64,000 bases of DNA, from assembly GCF_009766065.1 (NCBI RefSeq), contig NZ_LMUE01000012.1, forward strand, positions 349,219-413,218, given 5' to 3'. Shown piece by piece: positions 9,018 through 18,805 of the stretch (positions within the stretch are counted from its first letter, which is position 1; the number at the start of each line of letters is the position of its first letter). The notes beneath the pieces are model-generated. The model was not told the DNA's origin, did no database searches, and saw nothing but the letters and a program-made list of their open reading frames with translations. The stretch is from Dyella sp. S184. GTDB taxonomy: Bacteria > Pseudomonadota > Gammaproteobacteria > Xanthomonadales > Rhodanobacteraceae. The translations under genes were made by a program, and so were the position numbers.

Positions 9018-10247
9018 GTGCATTCCAGAATCCTGGTTACCTTGCTTGCGTTATGCACATATTTCAGTTCTATGTTCGCGGTTGCCCAGACGTCTTCATT
9101 CCGGTTCCTGGAAAAGCCGGGGCTGTATCCGGTGGGGCTGAAAGTAGTGAATCAGTACGATCACTCCCGCAGCTTCCCCTCGGCACCCGGGGCCTTGGGG
9201 AAACCGGCCATCAAGGATGGTGCGCGCCCGTTGCAAACCCTGATCTGGTATCCGTCGCTGCGAAGCACGGAGGAGCCGATGACGGTTGGCGAGTATGCCC
9301 AGCTGGCCGACACGGAAATCCACTTCGACGCTCCGCATCCGGGCGAGAATCGGTGGCGTTCGCTACTGAAAACGTCCTTCGACGTCCCACTGTGGGCGGT
9401 GCGGAATGCGAAGCCGATGCAAGGACGTTATCCCGTGCTCATTTACGCGCCCGGCGACTCTTCCGTTTCATGGGAGAACGCCGACTTGTGCGAGTATCTT
9501 GCCAGTCACGGCTATGTCATTCTCGCAAGCCCATCGATGGGAGTGTCGACGCGCGATATGACGGACGATCTCGACGGGATCAACGCGCAGGCCCGCGACA
9601 TCTCGTTTCTCATTGCGTATGCCAAGACGCTTCCCGACGCGGATATGTCCAGGGTAGCCGTATTGAGCTGGAGCTGGGGCGGAGGATCAAGTCTGTTTGC
9701 GGCAGCGCGCGATCCGCGTATCGATGCCCTGGTATCGCTGGACGGCAGCATGCGCGTTTACCCGGGCCTTGTGAAAATGGCCGGGGACGTTCGTCCAGAG
9801 CGAATGGCCATACCACTTCTTTTCTTCCTGGGAGGGTATCCGAACCTTCTTGAGGATATTGAAAAATATCATGATGGCCCGCTGGAATGGACCGAGGGCC
9901 CCAACGTTCTGAATGCATGGACACACGGTGACCTCCTTACGGTGAACATGCTGGGCATGGCACATCCGGAATTCAGCTCGATGTACCAACGCAGAGAGAG
10001 TGCACAGCGCTTTGCTGAAAATCAGGTGGCCGATTACGGGCGGGATGACGCCAACACGTATCATGCCTGGACCGCACGCTATACCCTGAATTTCCTGGAT
10101 GCTTACCTGAAACACGATGCGGCGGCAGCCGCCTTCCTCAAGAAGACACCGGCCGAAAACGGTGTTCCCAAACATTTCATGGCTACGAAATTTCGCCCCG
10201 CACAAGGGGCATCCCCATCCGGTGCGGGCTCGGTGTCAAATCCCTGA
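9018..10247 (+). CDS. Secreted alpha/beta-hydrolase (dienelactone-hydrolase-like)
   Basis: The 409-aa product starts at a GTG behind GGAAGGAAAG and has a signal peptide ending near AVAQ (residues ~1-22). It contains a platelet-activating-factor-acetylhydrolase/dienelactone-hydrolase-like fold: an oxyanion segment (YPVLIYAPGDSS), then the nucleophile elbow SWSWGGG, where Ser replaces the usual first Gly of GxSxG, then a sheet with the candidate acid in LVSLDGS. A His near HAWT may be catalytic. It probably hydrolyses an ester in the periplasm; the substrate is unknown. Its base composition looks lower in GC than its neighbours, which could indicate acquisition. Confidence 0.8.
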   Translation: MHSRILVTLLALCTYFSSMFAVAQTSSFRFLEKPGLYPVGLKVVNQYDHSRSFPSAPGALGKPAIKDGARPLQTLIWYPSLRSTEEPMTVGEYAQLADTEIHFDAPHPGENRWRSLLKTSFDVPLWAVRNAKPMQGRYPVLIYAPGDSSVSWENADLCEYLASHGYVILASPSMGVSTRDMTDDLDGINAQARDISFLIAYAKTLPDADMSRVAVLSWSWGGGSSLFAAARDPRIDALVSLDGSMRVYPGLVKMAGDVRPERMAIPLLFFLGGYPNLLEDIEKYHDGPLEWTEGPNVLNAWTHGDLLTVNMLGMAHPEFSSMYQRRESAQRFAENQVADYGRDDANTYHAWTARYTLNFLDAYLKHDAAAAAFLKKTPAENGVPKHFMATKFRPAQGASPSGAGSVSNP

Positions 10248-10356
10248 AAGGGCATGAAAAGCATGCGGAGCCGAGGAGTGCGGATGCGTGCTTTCGACGG
10301 TTGATCGAGCCTGCCAAACTGGCCGGATGCCTTGCACGTCACCAGGAGTCAACACC

Positions 10357-10755
10357 ATGCACGCCAGCGGTACGTTCGAAGTGAAGATGATTCCGCAGCC
10401 GGCGGAAGACGGCGTCGGCGACGCCAGCATTGGCCGGATGGCGCTGGACAAGCAGTATCACGGCGACCTTGCGGCGATCGGCAACGGCCAGATGCTGGCG
10501 CTCCGCACAGCAGTCGAAGGCTCGGCCGGCTATGTCGCGCTGGAGCGGGTCAGTGGCACGCTGCATGGGCGCAGCGGCGCGTTCGCTTTGCAGCACAGCG
10601 GCACGATGACGCGTGGTGCGCCGCAGTTGATCATTTCTGTGGTACCTGACTCGGGTAGCGACGAACTGCAGGGGTTGGCCGGCACGCTGGCGATCACGAT
10701 TACCGGCGGCCAGCATTTCTACGAGTTCGAGTACACGCTGCCCGCAGTGGACTGA
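10357..10755 (+). CDS. DUF3224-family protein
   Basis: The 132-aa protein begins MHASGTFEVK and shows the DUF3224 pattern: a beta-barrel core with GRMALDKQYHGDL, the YVALERVSGTLHGRSGAF strand pair, and a C-terminal LAGTLAITITGGQHFYEFEY. Members are cytoplasmic and of unknown function, with an AOC-barrel-like predicted fold. AGGAG at 10344-10348 precedes the ATG. It converges with dinB and shows no operon partner. Confidence 0.85.
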   Translation: MHASGTFEVKMIPQPAEDGVGDASIGRMALDKQYHGDLAAIGNGQMLALRTAVEGSAGYVALERVSGTLHGRSGAFALQHSGTMTRGAPQLIISVVPDSGSDELQGLAGTLAITITGGQHFYEFEYTLPAVD

Positions 10756-10778
10756 GTGTCAGAGTGGTGTTGTTCCGT

Positions 10779-11870
10779 TCAGCCGGGCGCGATGTCGAAC
10801 AGGTCGGTCTGCGCGTGGTAGCTGTCCTGTTCCACGAAACCGGCCAGACCCACGCCGACGAGGCGATAACGACTATCGGCGGGACGCTCGACCCGATCGC
10901 GCAGCGCGCAGGCGATATCGGCCAGTTCATTGGCTGATTGTGGCCGTTGCAGCGGAGTCAGGCTGCGCGTGAGCGTGTGGAAGTCGGAGGTCTTCAGCTT
11001 GAGCACAACGGTGCGCGCAACACGGCCCTGTTCGCGTTGATGACCGGCCCAGGCCTTTTCGGCGAGTCGGCGGATGTGTGGTTCGAGTTCGTCGAGCAGT
11101 AGATCGTGCTCGAACGTATCCTCGGCGGAGACCTGCAGGGTGAGACGCTCGGGTTGCACCACATGTTCGTCGATGCCGCGCGCCAGTTCATAAAGGCGTC
11201 GACCCCAGCGACCGAAGCGCTGCTCCAGTTCCGTCAGCACAAATCCACGCAAATCGCCGACGCTGGCAATGCCAAGCACGGCGAGCTTCGCCTCCATCAC
11301 TTTACCGACACCCGGCAGGCGGCCGACCGGCAGTGGCGTGAGAAACGCATCCACCTGATGAGGGCGGATCACGCACAGACCGTCCGGCTTGTTCCAGTCC
11401 GAAGCGATCTTTGCCAGGAACTTGTTCGGTGCCACGCCAGCGGATGCGGTGAGCTGGGTTTCCTCGCGGATCGCCGCACGGATCGCTTCGGCGGTGGCGG
11501 TGGCCGAGGGCAGGCCGGTCTTCGTCATGGTGACGTCGAGATAGGCTTCGTCCAGCGACAGTGGTTCGATCAAGTCGGTATGCCGCGTGAAGATCTCGCG
11601 CACCTGCCGCGACACCGCCTTGTAACGCACGAAATCCGGTGGCACGAAGATCAGCTGCGGGCACAGCCGTTCGGCGCGGATCGCCGGCATCGCCGAGCGC
11701 ACGCCGAACACACGCGCCTCGTAACTTGCGGCACACACCACCGAGCGTGCGCCGCGCCATGCCACCGCCACCGGCTTGCCGCGCAACGACGGATCGTCAC
11801 GCTGCTCCACCGACGCGTAGAACGCGTCCATGTCGATATGCAGGATCTTTCGTGCGGGTGGGACAGGCAT
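10779..11870 (-). CDS. dinB: DNA polymerase IV
   Basis: The 363-aa Y-family translesion polymerase extends mismatched or damaged primer termini. The palm begins ILHIDMDAFYASVEQ (metal-binding Asp13) and includes SLDEAYLDV with the second catalytic Asp-Glu pair; the helix-hairpin-helix VGRLPGVGK and a full little-finger domain follow. The C-terminus ends QTDLFD, a QxxLF sliding-clamp-binding motif. It begins 9 bp after the ATP-grasp gene and is probably co-transcribed with it. No clear LexA box was recognised. Confidence 0.96.
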   Translation of the reverse strand: MPVPPARKILHIDMDAFYASVEQRDDPSLRGKPVAVAWRGARSVVCAASYEARVFGVRSAMPAIRAERLCPQLIFVPPDFVRYKAVSRQVREIFTRHTDLIEPLSLDEAYLDVTMTKTGLPSATATAEAIRAAIREETQLTASAGVAPNKFLAKIASDWNKPDGLCVIRPHQVDAFLTPLPVGRLPGVGKVMEAKLAVLGIASVGDLRGFVLTELEQRFGRWGRRLYELARGIDEHVVQPERLTLQVSAEDTFEHDLLLDELEPHIRRLAEKAWAGHQREQGRVARTVVLKLKTSDFHTLTRSLTPLQRPQSANELADIACALRDRVERPADSRYRLVGVGLAGFVEQDSYHAQTDLFDIAPG

Positions 11871-11879
11871 GCGGTGATT

Positions 11880-12809
11880 CTAGGACGTGGCAGCTCGCGT
11901 GTCGGTGTTGTCCGTAAGCCGTCGGTTGCGAACAAGCCGTTCCGCCACACGCCGTGCCAGGCATTCGGCGGCGCCCGGCTGGATGCCCAGGTGCAGGAAC
12001 GGCTCGATCAGCTCCAGCTCCATGATCAGGAAGCGGCCGGCGCAGATCACGCCGTCGACACGCACGTAGAGGTGATCGCCATGTCCTATGTCGGCGACTG
12101 CAGCAAGTGCGCGCTCTGCGGCCGCCAGTATCGCGACACTCGGCATGATTCGGTCGGCGCTCCCGCCGTATTCGCTCTGCACGCGGTAGTCGCCAGATGC
12201 CGGGCGCTTGATCACGGCGTGACTGAATTCGCCTGCGAAATACAGCAGCGACCACTCGCCGTCGCTGACGATCTCCGGTACGAACGGCTGCACAAGGTAG
12301 TCGTATTCGCGTGGCAGTTGCGTCACGGCCTGAGCGAAGACTTCGTCGCCGACGGTACCGCGCAGCGTATGCCAGGCGCCGCCGCTGATGGTCGGCTTGA
12401 TCACCACCTGCTGCGCCGGTGTCGCTGCCAGCACGTCGCCCAGCTCATGCGCACTGGCGAGCTGCGTCGGGATGATGTCGATGCCGTGTTTGGCGAGTTC
12501 GAGCAGGTAGCGCTTGTCGCTGTTCCAGCGCAGCAGGGCGTTGTCGTTGATGGTGGGCACACCCAGCCGGTCGAGTCGGTCCAGCCAGTCCAGAAATGCT
12601 GCGTGGTATTTGAAGTAATCCCAGATCGTGCGGATCAGCACCGCATCGAAGGTCGACCAGTCCACGTCCGGGTCATTCCAGACGCAGACGATCGGCTGGA
12701 TGCCGAGGCGTTCCAGCGAGGCGGCCAGACCGGCATCGTCCAGCTGGATGGATGGATAGTCCGCGGATGTGGCGAAAGCGAGCCGGCGAGTGGCAGCGGG
12801 AAAAGACAT
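11880..12809 (-). CDS. ATP-grasp domain protein
   Basis: The 309-aa protein resembles glutathione-synthetase/RimK-like ATP-grasp ligases: an N-terminal pre-ATP-grasp domain with the LIRTIWDYF motif, then the ATP-binding segment QVVIKPTISGGAW, the YLVQPFVPEI hinge, GEWSLLYFAGEFSHAVIK and the metal-binding LIMELELIEPFL. Such enzymes form amide or peptide bonds using acyl phosphates; the substrate here is unknown. The start at 12809 follows a strong GGAGGTG ribosome site; the open frame upstream lacks family similarity. It is directly followed by dinB. Confidence 0.85.
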   Translation of the reverse strand: MSFPAATRRLAFATSADYPSIQLDDAGLAASLERLGIQPIVCVWNDPDVDWSTFDAVLIRTIWDYFKYHAAFLDWLDRLDRLGVPTINDNALLRWNSDKRYLLELAKHGIDIIPTQLASAHELGDVLAATPAQQVVIKPTISGGAWHTLRGTVGDEVFAQAVTQLPREYDYLVQPFVPEIVSDGEWSLLYFAGEFSHAVIKRPASGDYRVQSEYGGSADRIMPSVAILAAAERALAAVADIGHGDHLYVRVDGVICAGRFLIMELELIEPFLHLGIQPGAAECLARRVAERLVRNRRLTDNTDTRAATS

Positions 12810-13084
12810 GGCGACACCTCCATAAATGGACAGGGCGCCCTTGCGATGGAGTCGCATGCCGAGCGTGGCGGATGGAGGTCCGCTGCAGCACCCCTCGGTA
12901 GCGATGACGCAGCGAAGTGGCTGCTGCGTCATGAACAGGCAGCGTGTATCGCGCTGCCAATACCAGTGTTTCGGGACGCAGGGCGCTTGTCAATTTGCAC
13001 TTGGAGCTACCGCCGCCGCCTGAAAAGCTTCGTATGCCACGCGGGACTGGCCGAAACGGTGCGCACAATGGCATGGTAGCGCCC

Positions 13085-14416
13085 ATGCTGACCGAACCCG
13101 CCAATGCTTATGTCCGTCGCCTGAACACCTGGGACGCCGCGATGATCGTCATCGGCGGCGTGATCGGTGCAGGCATCTTCATCACGCCGGCCACGGTGGC
13201 GCAGAACACCTCATCCGGCATGCAGGTACTGATCCTTTGGACGATCGGCGGCCTGCTGACGCTGGCTGGTGTGCTGTGTTATGCCGAGCTTGGCGCACGG
13301 CGACCGCAGGCGGGCGGCATCTATGTGTACCTGCGCGAGGCGTTTGGCATGCTGCCGGCGTTCCTGTTCGGCTGGACCATGGCGCTGATCAACTATCCCG
13401 GCAGCGTGGCCGCGGTGGTGACCAAGTTCGCCGTCTATTTCTGCCGGGCGCTGGGCCTGAGCCGACTCTACGAAATGCCGGTCGCGGTCGGCGCGATCGT
13501 GTTCATCGTCAGCATCAACCTGTTCGGTATCCGCGCCGGCGCATGGATGCAGAACATCTTCACGGTGTTGAAGGTGATGGCGATCGCCTTGCTGGTGGTG
13601 GCCGGCTTGGTGCTGGCGCATGGCCAGCTGGCACTGGTGCTGGTGCCGGATACCACCCAGCCGGTGTCGTCGTGGGCTTTTGCCGGCGCCTTGCTGCCGG
13701 TGCTGTTCGCGTACGGCGGTTTTCATTACCTCAACGATCTGGCCGGCGAAGTGCGCAACCCACAGCGTACCCTGCCACGCGCGCTGGGCATGGGCATGGC
13801 CGGCGTGGTCCTCTGCTACGTACTGGTCAACTTCGCGTATTTGGCCGGGCTCGGCCATGCTGGCCTCGCAACCAGTCTGGCGCCAGCGGCGGACCTGATG
13901 CAGAAGCTGTTCGGTGTGCATGGCGCCACCGTGATCGAGGTCGGCATTGCCTGCTCCACCTTTGGCTACTGCAGTATTGCGATCGCCGGTGGCGCACGTG
14001 TGCTGCAGACGATGGGTGCAGACGGCGTGTTCTTTCGCGCGACCGGGCGCGTCGATCCGCGCACGCGTGCGCCGCAGATCGCGCTGGCTGTACTCGGGGC
14101 ATGGGCGATCGTGCTGACTGTATCGGGCAGTTTCAATCAGCTGCTCAACTACACCACGGTGGGTGAGTGGCTGGGCCACATGTTCGGCATCGGCACGCTG
14201 TTCTGGTACCGCAAGCATTTCATCGACCAGCCGGCGCCGTACCGGGTGCCGTTCTATCCGCTGCTGCCGCTGATCTTCGTGATCACCGTGTTCGGCGTGA
14301 TCGTGGCCAGCGCCATCCACGAGCCGGGCGATGCCGGCATGAGCCTGCTGATCATCGCGCTGGGCGTGCCGGTGTATTACGGCTGGCGGTGGTGGTCACA
14401 CCGGCACGCGGCGTAA
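13085..14416 (+). CDS. APC-family amino-acid permease
   Basis: The 443-aa inner-membrane transporter has about 12 hydrophobic segments. The first carries GGVIGAGIF, the substrate-binding unwound helix of the APC superfamily (LAT/YfnA-like), and TM6 has the usual FAYGGFHYLNDLAGEVRNP. It probably moves an amino acid by proton symport or exchange. The start at 13085 (MLTEPANAY) was chosen by family length; an ATG at 13073 is possible and neither has a good ribosome site. The 275-bp gap to the ATP-grasp gene must hold divergent promoters; none is clear. Confidence 0.9.
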   Translation: MLTEPANAYVRRLNTWDAAMIVIGGVIGAGIFITPATVAQNTSSGMQVLILWTIGGLLTLAGVLCYAELGARRPQAGGIYVYLREAFGMLPAFLFGWTMALINYPGSVAAVVTKFAVYFCRALGLSRLYEMPVAVGAIVFIVSINLFGIRAGAWMQNIFTVLKVMAIALLVVAGLVLAHGQLALVLVPDTTQPVSSWAFAGALLPVLFAYGGFHYLNDLAGEVRNPQRTLPRALGMGMAGVVLCYVLVNFAYLAGLGHAGLATSLAPAADLMQKLFGVHGATVIEVGIACSTFGYCSIAIAGGARVLQTMGADGVFFRATGRVDPRTRAPQIALAVLGAWAIVLTVSGSFNQLLNYTTVGEWLGHMFGIGTLFWYRKHFIDQPAPYRVPFYPLLPLIFVITVFGVIVASAIHEPGDAGMSLLIIALGVPVYYGWRWWSHRHAA

Positions 14417-14492
14417 CGGGCAGGTAGTTTCCCGACGGCGCTGCTCTCCAGCCGCAGCGCGCTCTTTCGACCGCGCCACTCTCTTTCCCTTT

Positions 14493-14514
14493 CGTCATTC
14501 CGGCATAGGCCGGA
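14493..14514. repeat. REP-like hairpin repeat
   Basis: CGTCATTCCGGC followed by ATAG and GCCGGA forms a short hairpin (TCCGGC 14499-14504, GCCGGA 14509-14514). The CGTCATTCC lead is the motif of dispersed intergenic repeats in xanthomonads, and a related element lies at 37194-37258. It sits between the permease and the agarase-like gene. Confidence 0.5.
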
Positions 14515-14648
14515 GTAGCTTCACAACAGCGAAGCTGGTAATCGCACTTGGTCTTCAGCCCATCCGGCATCGGCGTCGACCTTTGCACGTTGAACTTCAC
14601 ACCGCCGCCGCATAATGCCCAGGCATCTCACCGCGAGGCCTCTTACGC

Positions 14649-16787
14649 ATGAATCGTCGAGTATCGATCTGGCTGTGCCTGGGTAGCCTAAGCGCCTGCC
14701 ATGCGGCGAGCATCCCCGCTGTCGCGGATCTCGCCAGTCCCGATGCCATCGCGCAGGTAGCGCTCGATCAGGTGCAGCGCGCGAATGCCGTCGAGCACGC
14801 CGCTGACGGTGTGGCGCAACAGCGTTATGCCTTCCAGCCTGCAGCACATCCGCAAATCGTGCTGAGTCCTGCGCATGGTGCATGGGACTGGTCGAAACAG
14901 GGCGAACTTGATCTGCGCGTGCAGAACGCGATGCCGTGGGCGGTCACGTTGAACGTGGATATCGACGGCACCGGCGAGGGCCAGCATCTGCATGCGACGG
15001 TCGGCGTACTGCCCGGGCCAGCGCAGACGCTAGTGATTCCGCTGCATGCCGTGTCGCCGCGCGCGTTCGGCATGCAGGTTGGCCCACCGATGCCGTTCGA
15101 TGAGGCCGGTCGCAACGTCCTGCTGGCAACTACGGTGGAAGGCGCGCTGGATCTGCACCAGGTTCATGCCGTGCATATTGGTATGCCGACGCCGCAGGCG
15201 GCGCAGACTGTACTGCTGGGTCGCGTCCAGACGGTTGCCGGCGATGCGGCCCTGCACGCTGCCTATGTCGGCATTGTTGATCGCTACGGGCAGTACACGC
15301 GCGGACGCTGGCCGGAGAAGGTTGACTCGGATGCTGCGCTGAGTGCTGCACAGTCAAAAACTGGCGCCGCCCAGGCTGGCGCAGTGTCGAAGGACATGGA
15401 TCGCTACGGCGGACGTCTGGACGTCCATGGCCTGCAACAGAGCGGCTGGTTCCACGCGCAGAAGCTGAGCGATCGCTGGAGGCTGGTGACGCCAGACGGT
15501 CATGCGTTCTTCTCGCTGGGCGTGAACGCGGTGGTCGCCGATGGTGGTCGCACCTATGTGCAGGGCCGCGAATTCATGTTCAGGGATCTGCCGCCGGATA
15601 GCGGCGAGTTGGCGCCATTCTACGGCGGCGGCGACAACCGCCGGGTGGATCAGGGCGCCAGCGCGGGCATCGGTTACAACCATGGCCGCTGGTTCGACTT
15701 CTATGCGGCGAACCTGTATCGCGTCGACGGCCAGGACTGGCTGAGTGCATGGCGCGCACGCACGCTGGATCGCCTGCAGGCGTGGGGCTTCAACACCGTT
15801 GGCAACTGGAGCGACGAGGCGCTGGGCAGTGCGCACCGCTTGCCGTACACGCGCTCGATCAATATCGCGGGCAATTATGCAAACGTCGCCAGCGGCTACG
15901 ACTACTGGGGTCGCATGCCCGATCCGTTCGATCCGCGCTTCGTGCAGGCCACCGAGCAGGCGGTGGCAAAGGAAACGGCGAACGTGGTCGACGACCCGTA
16001 TCTGCTCGGTTATTTCGCCGACAACGAGTTGGCCTGGGCGGGACAGGGGCCGCAGGGTCGCTGGGGACTGGCGATCGGCACCTTGCGTGGTGATGCAAAC
16101 AGCCCAGCCAAGCAGGCCTTCATCGCCATGCTGAAGAAGAAATACGCTGATCCGATCAAGCTGGGCAATGCATGGAATCTGCCGCTGGGATCCTGGGACA
16201 TGCTGCAGGCGTCAGGCTTTGTTCCGCCGAATCCGGACGAGGCGCATCCGGCGATCGCCGAAGATTACAGTGCGTGGCTGCGCGAATATGCCGATACCTA
16301 TTTCCGCGTGGTTGCCGCGGCAATCCATCGGCATGATTCGCACCACCTGTTCCTTGGTGGCCGCTTTGCGGTGAACACGCCGGAGGCCGTCGCTGCCTGC
16401 GCGCAGTACTGCGACGTGGTCAGTTTCAACGTCTACGCCGACCTGCCACAGCACGGTTTCGACGCGGCTGCGATGCACCAACTGGACAAGCCGGTGCTGA
16501 TCAGCGAATTCCACTTCGGCTCCGACGATCGCGGCCCGTTCGGCAAGGGCGTCGTGTCGGTGTGGAACGAGCCGCAGCGCGGCGAGGCGTATGCAAAATT
16601 CATCGCAGCGGCGGCAGCCGACCCGGATATCGTCGGTGCGCACTGGTTCGAGTACACCGACCAGCCGGTGACTGGCCGTCTGCTCGATGGCGAGAACAGC
16701 CATATCGGGCTGGTGGGTATTACCGACATTCCGTTCGGTGGTTTTGTCGAGGCAGTGCGTGCGGCGAACAACGCCGTGGGTTACTGA
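14649..16787 (+). CDS. Agarase-like glycoside hydrolase lipoprotein
   Basis: The 712-aa product starts with a lipoprotein signal: lipobox LSAC, with Cys17 as the acylated residue. An N-terminal beta-rich domain (~60-200) precedes a catalytic TIM barrel of the GH-A clan, resembling GH50 beta-agarases or GH42-like enzymes. The acid/base is probably Glu460 in the DNE motif of YFADNELAW and the nucleophile Glu620 in LISEFHFG. It should cleave a beta-galactoside or similar polysaccharide at the cell surface. The true substrate is not predictable, since this family is often annotated agarase in non-marine bacteria. Its 3' end overlaps the convergent polymerase gene by 7 bp. Confidence 0.85.
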   Translation: MNRRVSIWLCLGSLSACHAASIPAVADLASPDAIAQVALDQVQRANAVEHAADGVAQQRYAFQPAAHPQIVLSPAHGAWDWSKQGELDLRVQNAMPWAVTLNVDIDGTGEGQHLHATVGVLPGPAQTLVIPLHAVSPRAFGMQVGPPMPFDEAGRNVLLATTVEGALDLHQVHAVHIGMPTPQAAQTVLLGRVQTVAGDAALHAAYVGIVDRYGQYTRGRWPEKVDSDAALSAAQSKTGAAQAGAVSKDMDRYGGRLDVHGLQQSGWFHAQKLSDRWRLVTPDGHAFFSLGVNAVVADGGRTYVQGREFMFRDLPPDSGELAPFYGGGDNRRVDQGASAGIGYNHGRWFDFYAANLYRVDGQDWLSAWRARTLDRLQAWGFNTVGNWSDEALGSAHRLPYTRSINIAGNYANVASGYDYWGRMPDPFDPRFVQATEQAVAKETANVVDDPYLLGYFADNELAWAGQGPQGRWGLAIGTLRGDANSPAKQAFIAMLKKKYADPIKLGNAWNLPLGSWDMLQASGFVPPNPDEAHPAIAEDYSAWLREYADTYFRVVAAAIHRHDSHHLFLGGRFAVNTPEAVAACAQYCDVVSFNVYADLPQHGFDAAAMHQLDKPVLISEFHFGSDDRGPFGKGVVSVWNEPQRGEAYAKFIAAAAADPDIVGAHWFEYTDQPVTGRLLDGENSHIGLVGITDIPFGGFVEAVRAANNAVGY

Positions 16788-18148
16788 CCGCGCTTGTCGC
16801 GATCACGCTTGCGATGCTCGCCCTCGGCGAGCACCTTGAAGCGATTCAGTGATTGCAGCCACAGTGCATCGTGGCTTGCATCGCTTTCATGCGTGGCCTC
16901 GTTCTCGCTCCCGGTGTCGGGGATGCGGTTGAACGGGATGCGCATCGGTGCAGCATCGTGCTCCAGCGCCAGCTGCATGCTGCCGAAGTAGAGCTTGTTG
17001 TAGCCAAACTTCGCGTTGATGCGGTCGACCAGCGCATCGATGCGGCCGGTGTCTTCCGCGGGTGCGAACAGCGAGCCGCTGCTCTGCGTTCGCGGCACCA
17101 GCCGCATGAGGGTCACGCTGACCGATAGCGGTGTGGCATTCACCGGCCCGGGCAACAGCCGGCGCTGGTTGCCGCTGTCGAGCATGCCGTTCAACAGGCG
17201 CAGCAGTTCGCGGCTGTCGTCGGTGGGGTCGAAGGCGAGGTCGCGTTCCCAGCGTTGGTCGTGGCCGATGAAGCGGATGCGCACGGCCAGCGCGCCGCTG
17301 AGCATTTCCTCGCGGCGCATGCGCATCGCCGCCTTCACCAGCAGTTTCTTCAGTACCGCGCGGGCGCCGATGGCCGTGCGCAGTTCCGGTCCCAGCACAT
17401 GCGAGTGGCCGATCGAGCCGCGTTCGGTGGGTGCGGTCGGTAGCCAGGCACCACGCAGCAGCCCCCACATGCGCTCGCCTTCGATGCCGCCCCAGGCATG
17501 CCGCAGCCGGTGCTTGTCGGCGGCGGTGAGCTGCGCCACGGTGGTGATGCCGGCTTCGTGCAGGCGTGCCTCCATCGAGTGGCCGATACCACACAGGTCG
17601 CGCAACTTCAGTCCATGCAAAGCCTGCGGCAGGTCGGCCTGCTCGATCACGCTGAGGCCGTCGGGCTTGCGCATGTCCGAGGCGGTCTTGGCGAGGAAAT
17701 CGTTCGGCGCGATGCCGATTGAGCAGCGGATCGCACCGCCGGGAGCGGCCAATGCGATTTCATGCTTCACCTGTTGCGCGATCTCTTCGGCGATGTCGCG
17801 CCGGCGCTGGCGACCGACCAGTTCGCAGGCCACCTCGTCGATCGAGCCGACGCGGGCAATCGGAATCGCGTGGTCGATCGCCTCGATCAGGCGGTGATGC
17901 CAGTACACGTAGCGCTCCGGGCGTGCCACGCGAATCTGGATACCAGGGCACAGCCGTCGCGCCTCACGCACCATCGTGCCGGTACTCACTCCGAACGCCT
18001 TCGCCTCGTAGCTGGCGGCGATCAGGCTGGTGGTCTCGGCGGCCACCGGCGCCACGCCGACCGGCCGGCCGCGCAGCGCCGGATCTTCGTGCTGTTCGAC
18101 CGAGGCAAAGTAACTATTGAAGTCGACAAACAGGCTGCGCAGGCTCAT
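16781..18148 (-). CDS. Second Y-family DNA polymerase
   Basis: The 455-aa protein is a Y-family polymerase distinct from dinB. It has LFVDFNSYFASVEQ with metal-binding Asp9, the steric region AASYEAKAFGV, RVGSIDEVACE with the catalytic Asp-Glu, SIGIAPNDFLAK, and the helix-hairpin-helix DLCGIGHSMEARL. The C-terminal region contains SGSLF, a plausible clamp-binding peptide. It is longer than dinB by a C-terminal extension rich in charged residues. No imuA or umuD partner is adjacent. The start is the ATG at 18148 giving MSLRSLF. Confidence 0.9.
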   Translation of the reverse strand: MSLRSLFVDFNSYFASVEQHEDPALRGRPVGVAPVAAETTSLIAASYEAKAFGVSTGTMVREARRLCPGIQIRVARPERYVYWHHRLIEAIDHAIPIARVGSIDEVACELVGRQRRRDIAEEIAQQVKHEIALAAPGGAIRCSIGIAPNDFLAKTASDMRKPDGLSVIEQADLPQALHGLKLRDLCGIGHSMEARLHEAGITTVAQLTAADKHRLRHAWGGIEGERMWGLLRGAWLPTAPTERGSIGHSHVLGPELRTAIGARAVLKKLLVKAAMRMRREEMLSGALAVRIRFIGHDQRWERDLAFDPTDDSRELLRLLNGMLDSGNQRRLLPGPVNATPLSVSVTLMRLVPRTQSSGSLFAPAEDTGRIDALVDRINAKFGYNKLYFGSMQLALEHDAAPMRIPFNRIPDTGSENEATHESDASHDALWLQSLNRFKVLAEGEHRKRDRDKRGQ

Positions 18149-18333
18149 GGAGCATCTCGTAAGCAAGCGGAGAGTTATAGCTTGCGCCGGTCTCGCGCGG
18201 GGAGACAGTGCACCTGCCGAAGGCGTATGGAATCAGTTAGGCTGGCGCCACCGTCGGAAGGGGAAGGGGTGGCATGGGGATGCCAGCCGATGGTTTCTGT
18301 TCAACAGGCTTCCGTTCACTCGGGGGGAGTGTC

Positions 18334-18762
18334 ATGGGGACTTCTTCGTTGGTCGCGCTGGCGGGCATGGGTTTGGTTGCCATGCTGGTGGCGTTCGTTG
18401 TCGGCATCCTGATTGCCGGACTGGCTTTATGCGTGGCGTTCCGGCTGATCATCGGTTACATGCCGGCCTATCTGCGTTCGTTGGGCGTCGTGCTGCTGAC
18501 CGCAGTTGCCGTGATGGTGGCATCGATCGTGCTGGGTATGCTCATGCACGGCGGGGCGAGCTGGCTGGGCGTGGCTGTGGAGTTTCTGGTCGGCGCCGCG
18601 GTGGTGAACTATCTGTTGCTGTCGGAGAACGGCAGCCGGATCGGTTACGGCAAGGCCTGCCTGGTGCAGCTGGTCTACATGGTGATCGGTTTTGTGCTGT
18701 TCGTGATCGCCGCCGCGATCCTGGCAGTCATATTTGGCACCGCGATACTCGGCACGCATTGA
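18334..18762 (+). CDS. Four-helix integral membrane protein of unknown function
   Basis: The 142-aa product is almost entirely hydrophobic, with four predicted membrane helices (residues ~5-35, 45-72, 78-98 and 112-138) separated by short charged turns (ENGSRIGYGK). It has no recognisable catalytic motif. The ATG at 18334 is close behind a GGGGGAG ribosome site; an earlier in-frame ATG at 18274 would add a non-hydrophobic leader. It is divergently placed from the polymerase and has no evident partner. Confidence 0.7.
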   Translation: MGTSSLVALAGMGLVAMLVAFVVGILIAGLALCVAFRLIIGYMPAYLRSLGVVLLTAVAVMVASIVLGMLMHGGASWLGVAVEFLVGAAVVNYLLLSENGSRIGYGKACLVQLVYMVIGFVLFVIAAAILAVIFGTAILGTH

Positions 18763-18805
18763 GCGCAACTGATGATTTTCGCTGATTCAAGTGCAGCCTG
18801 GCGGC

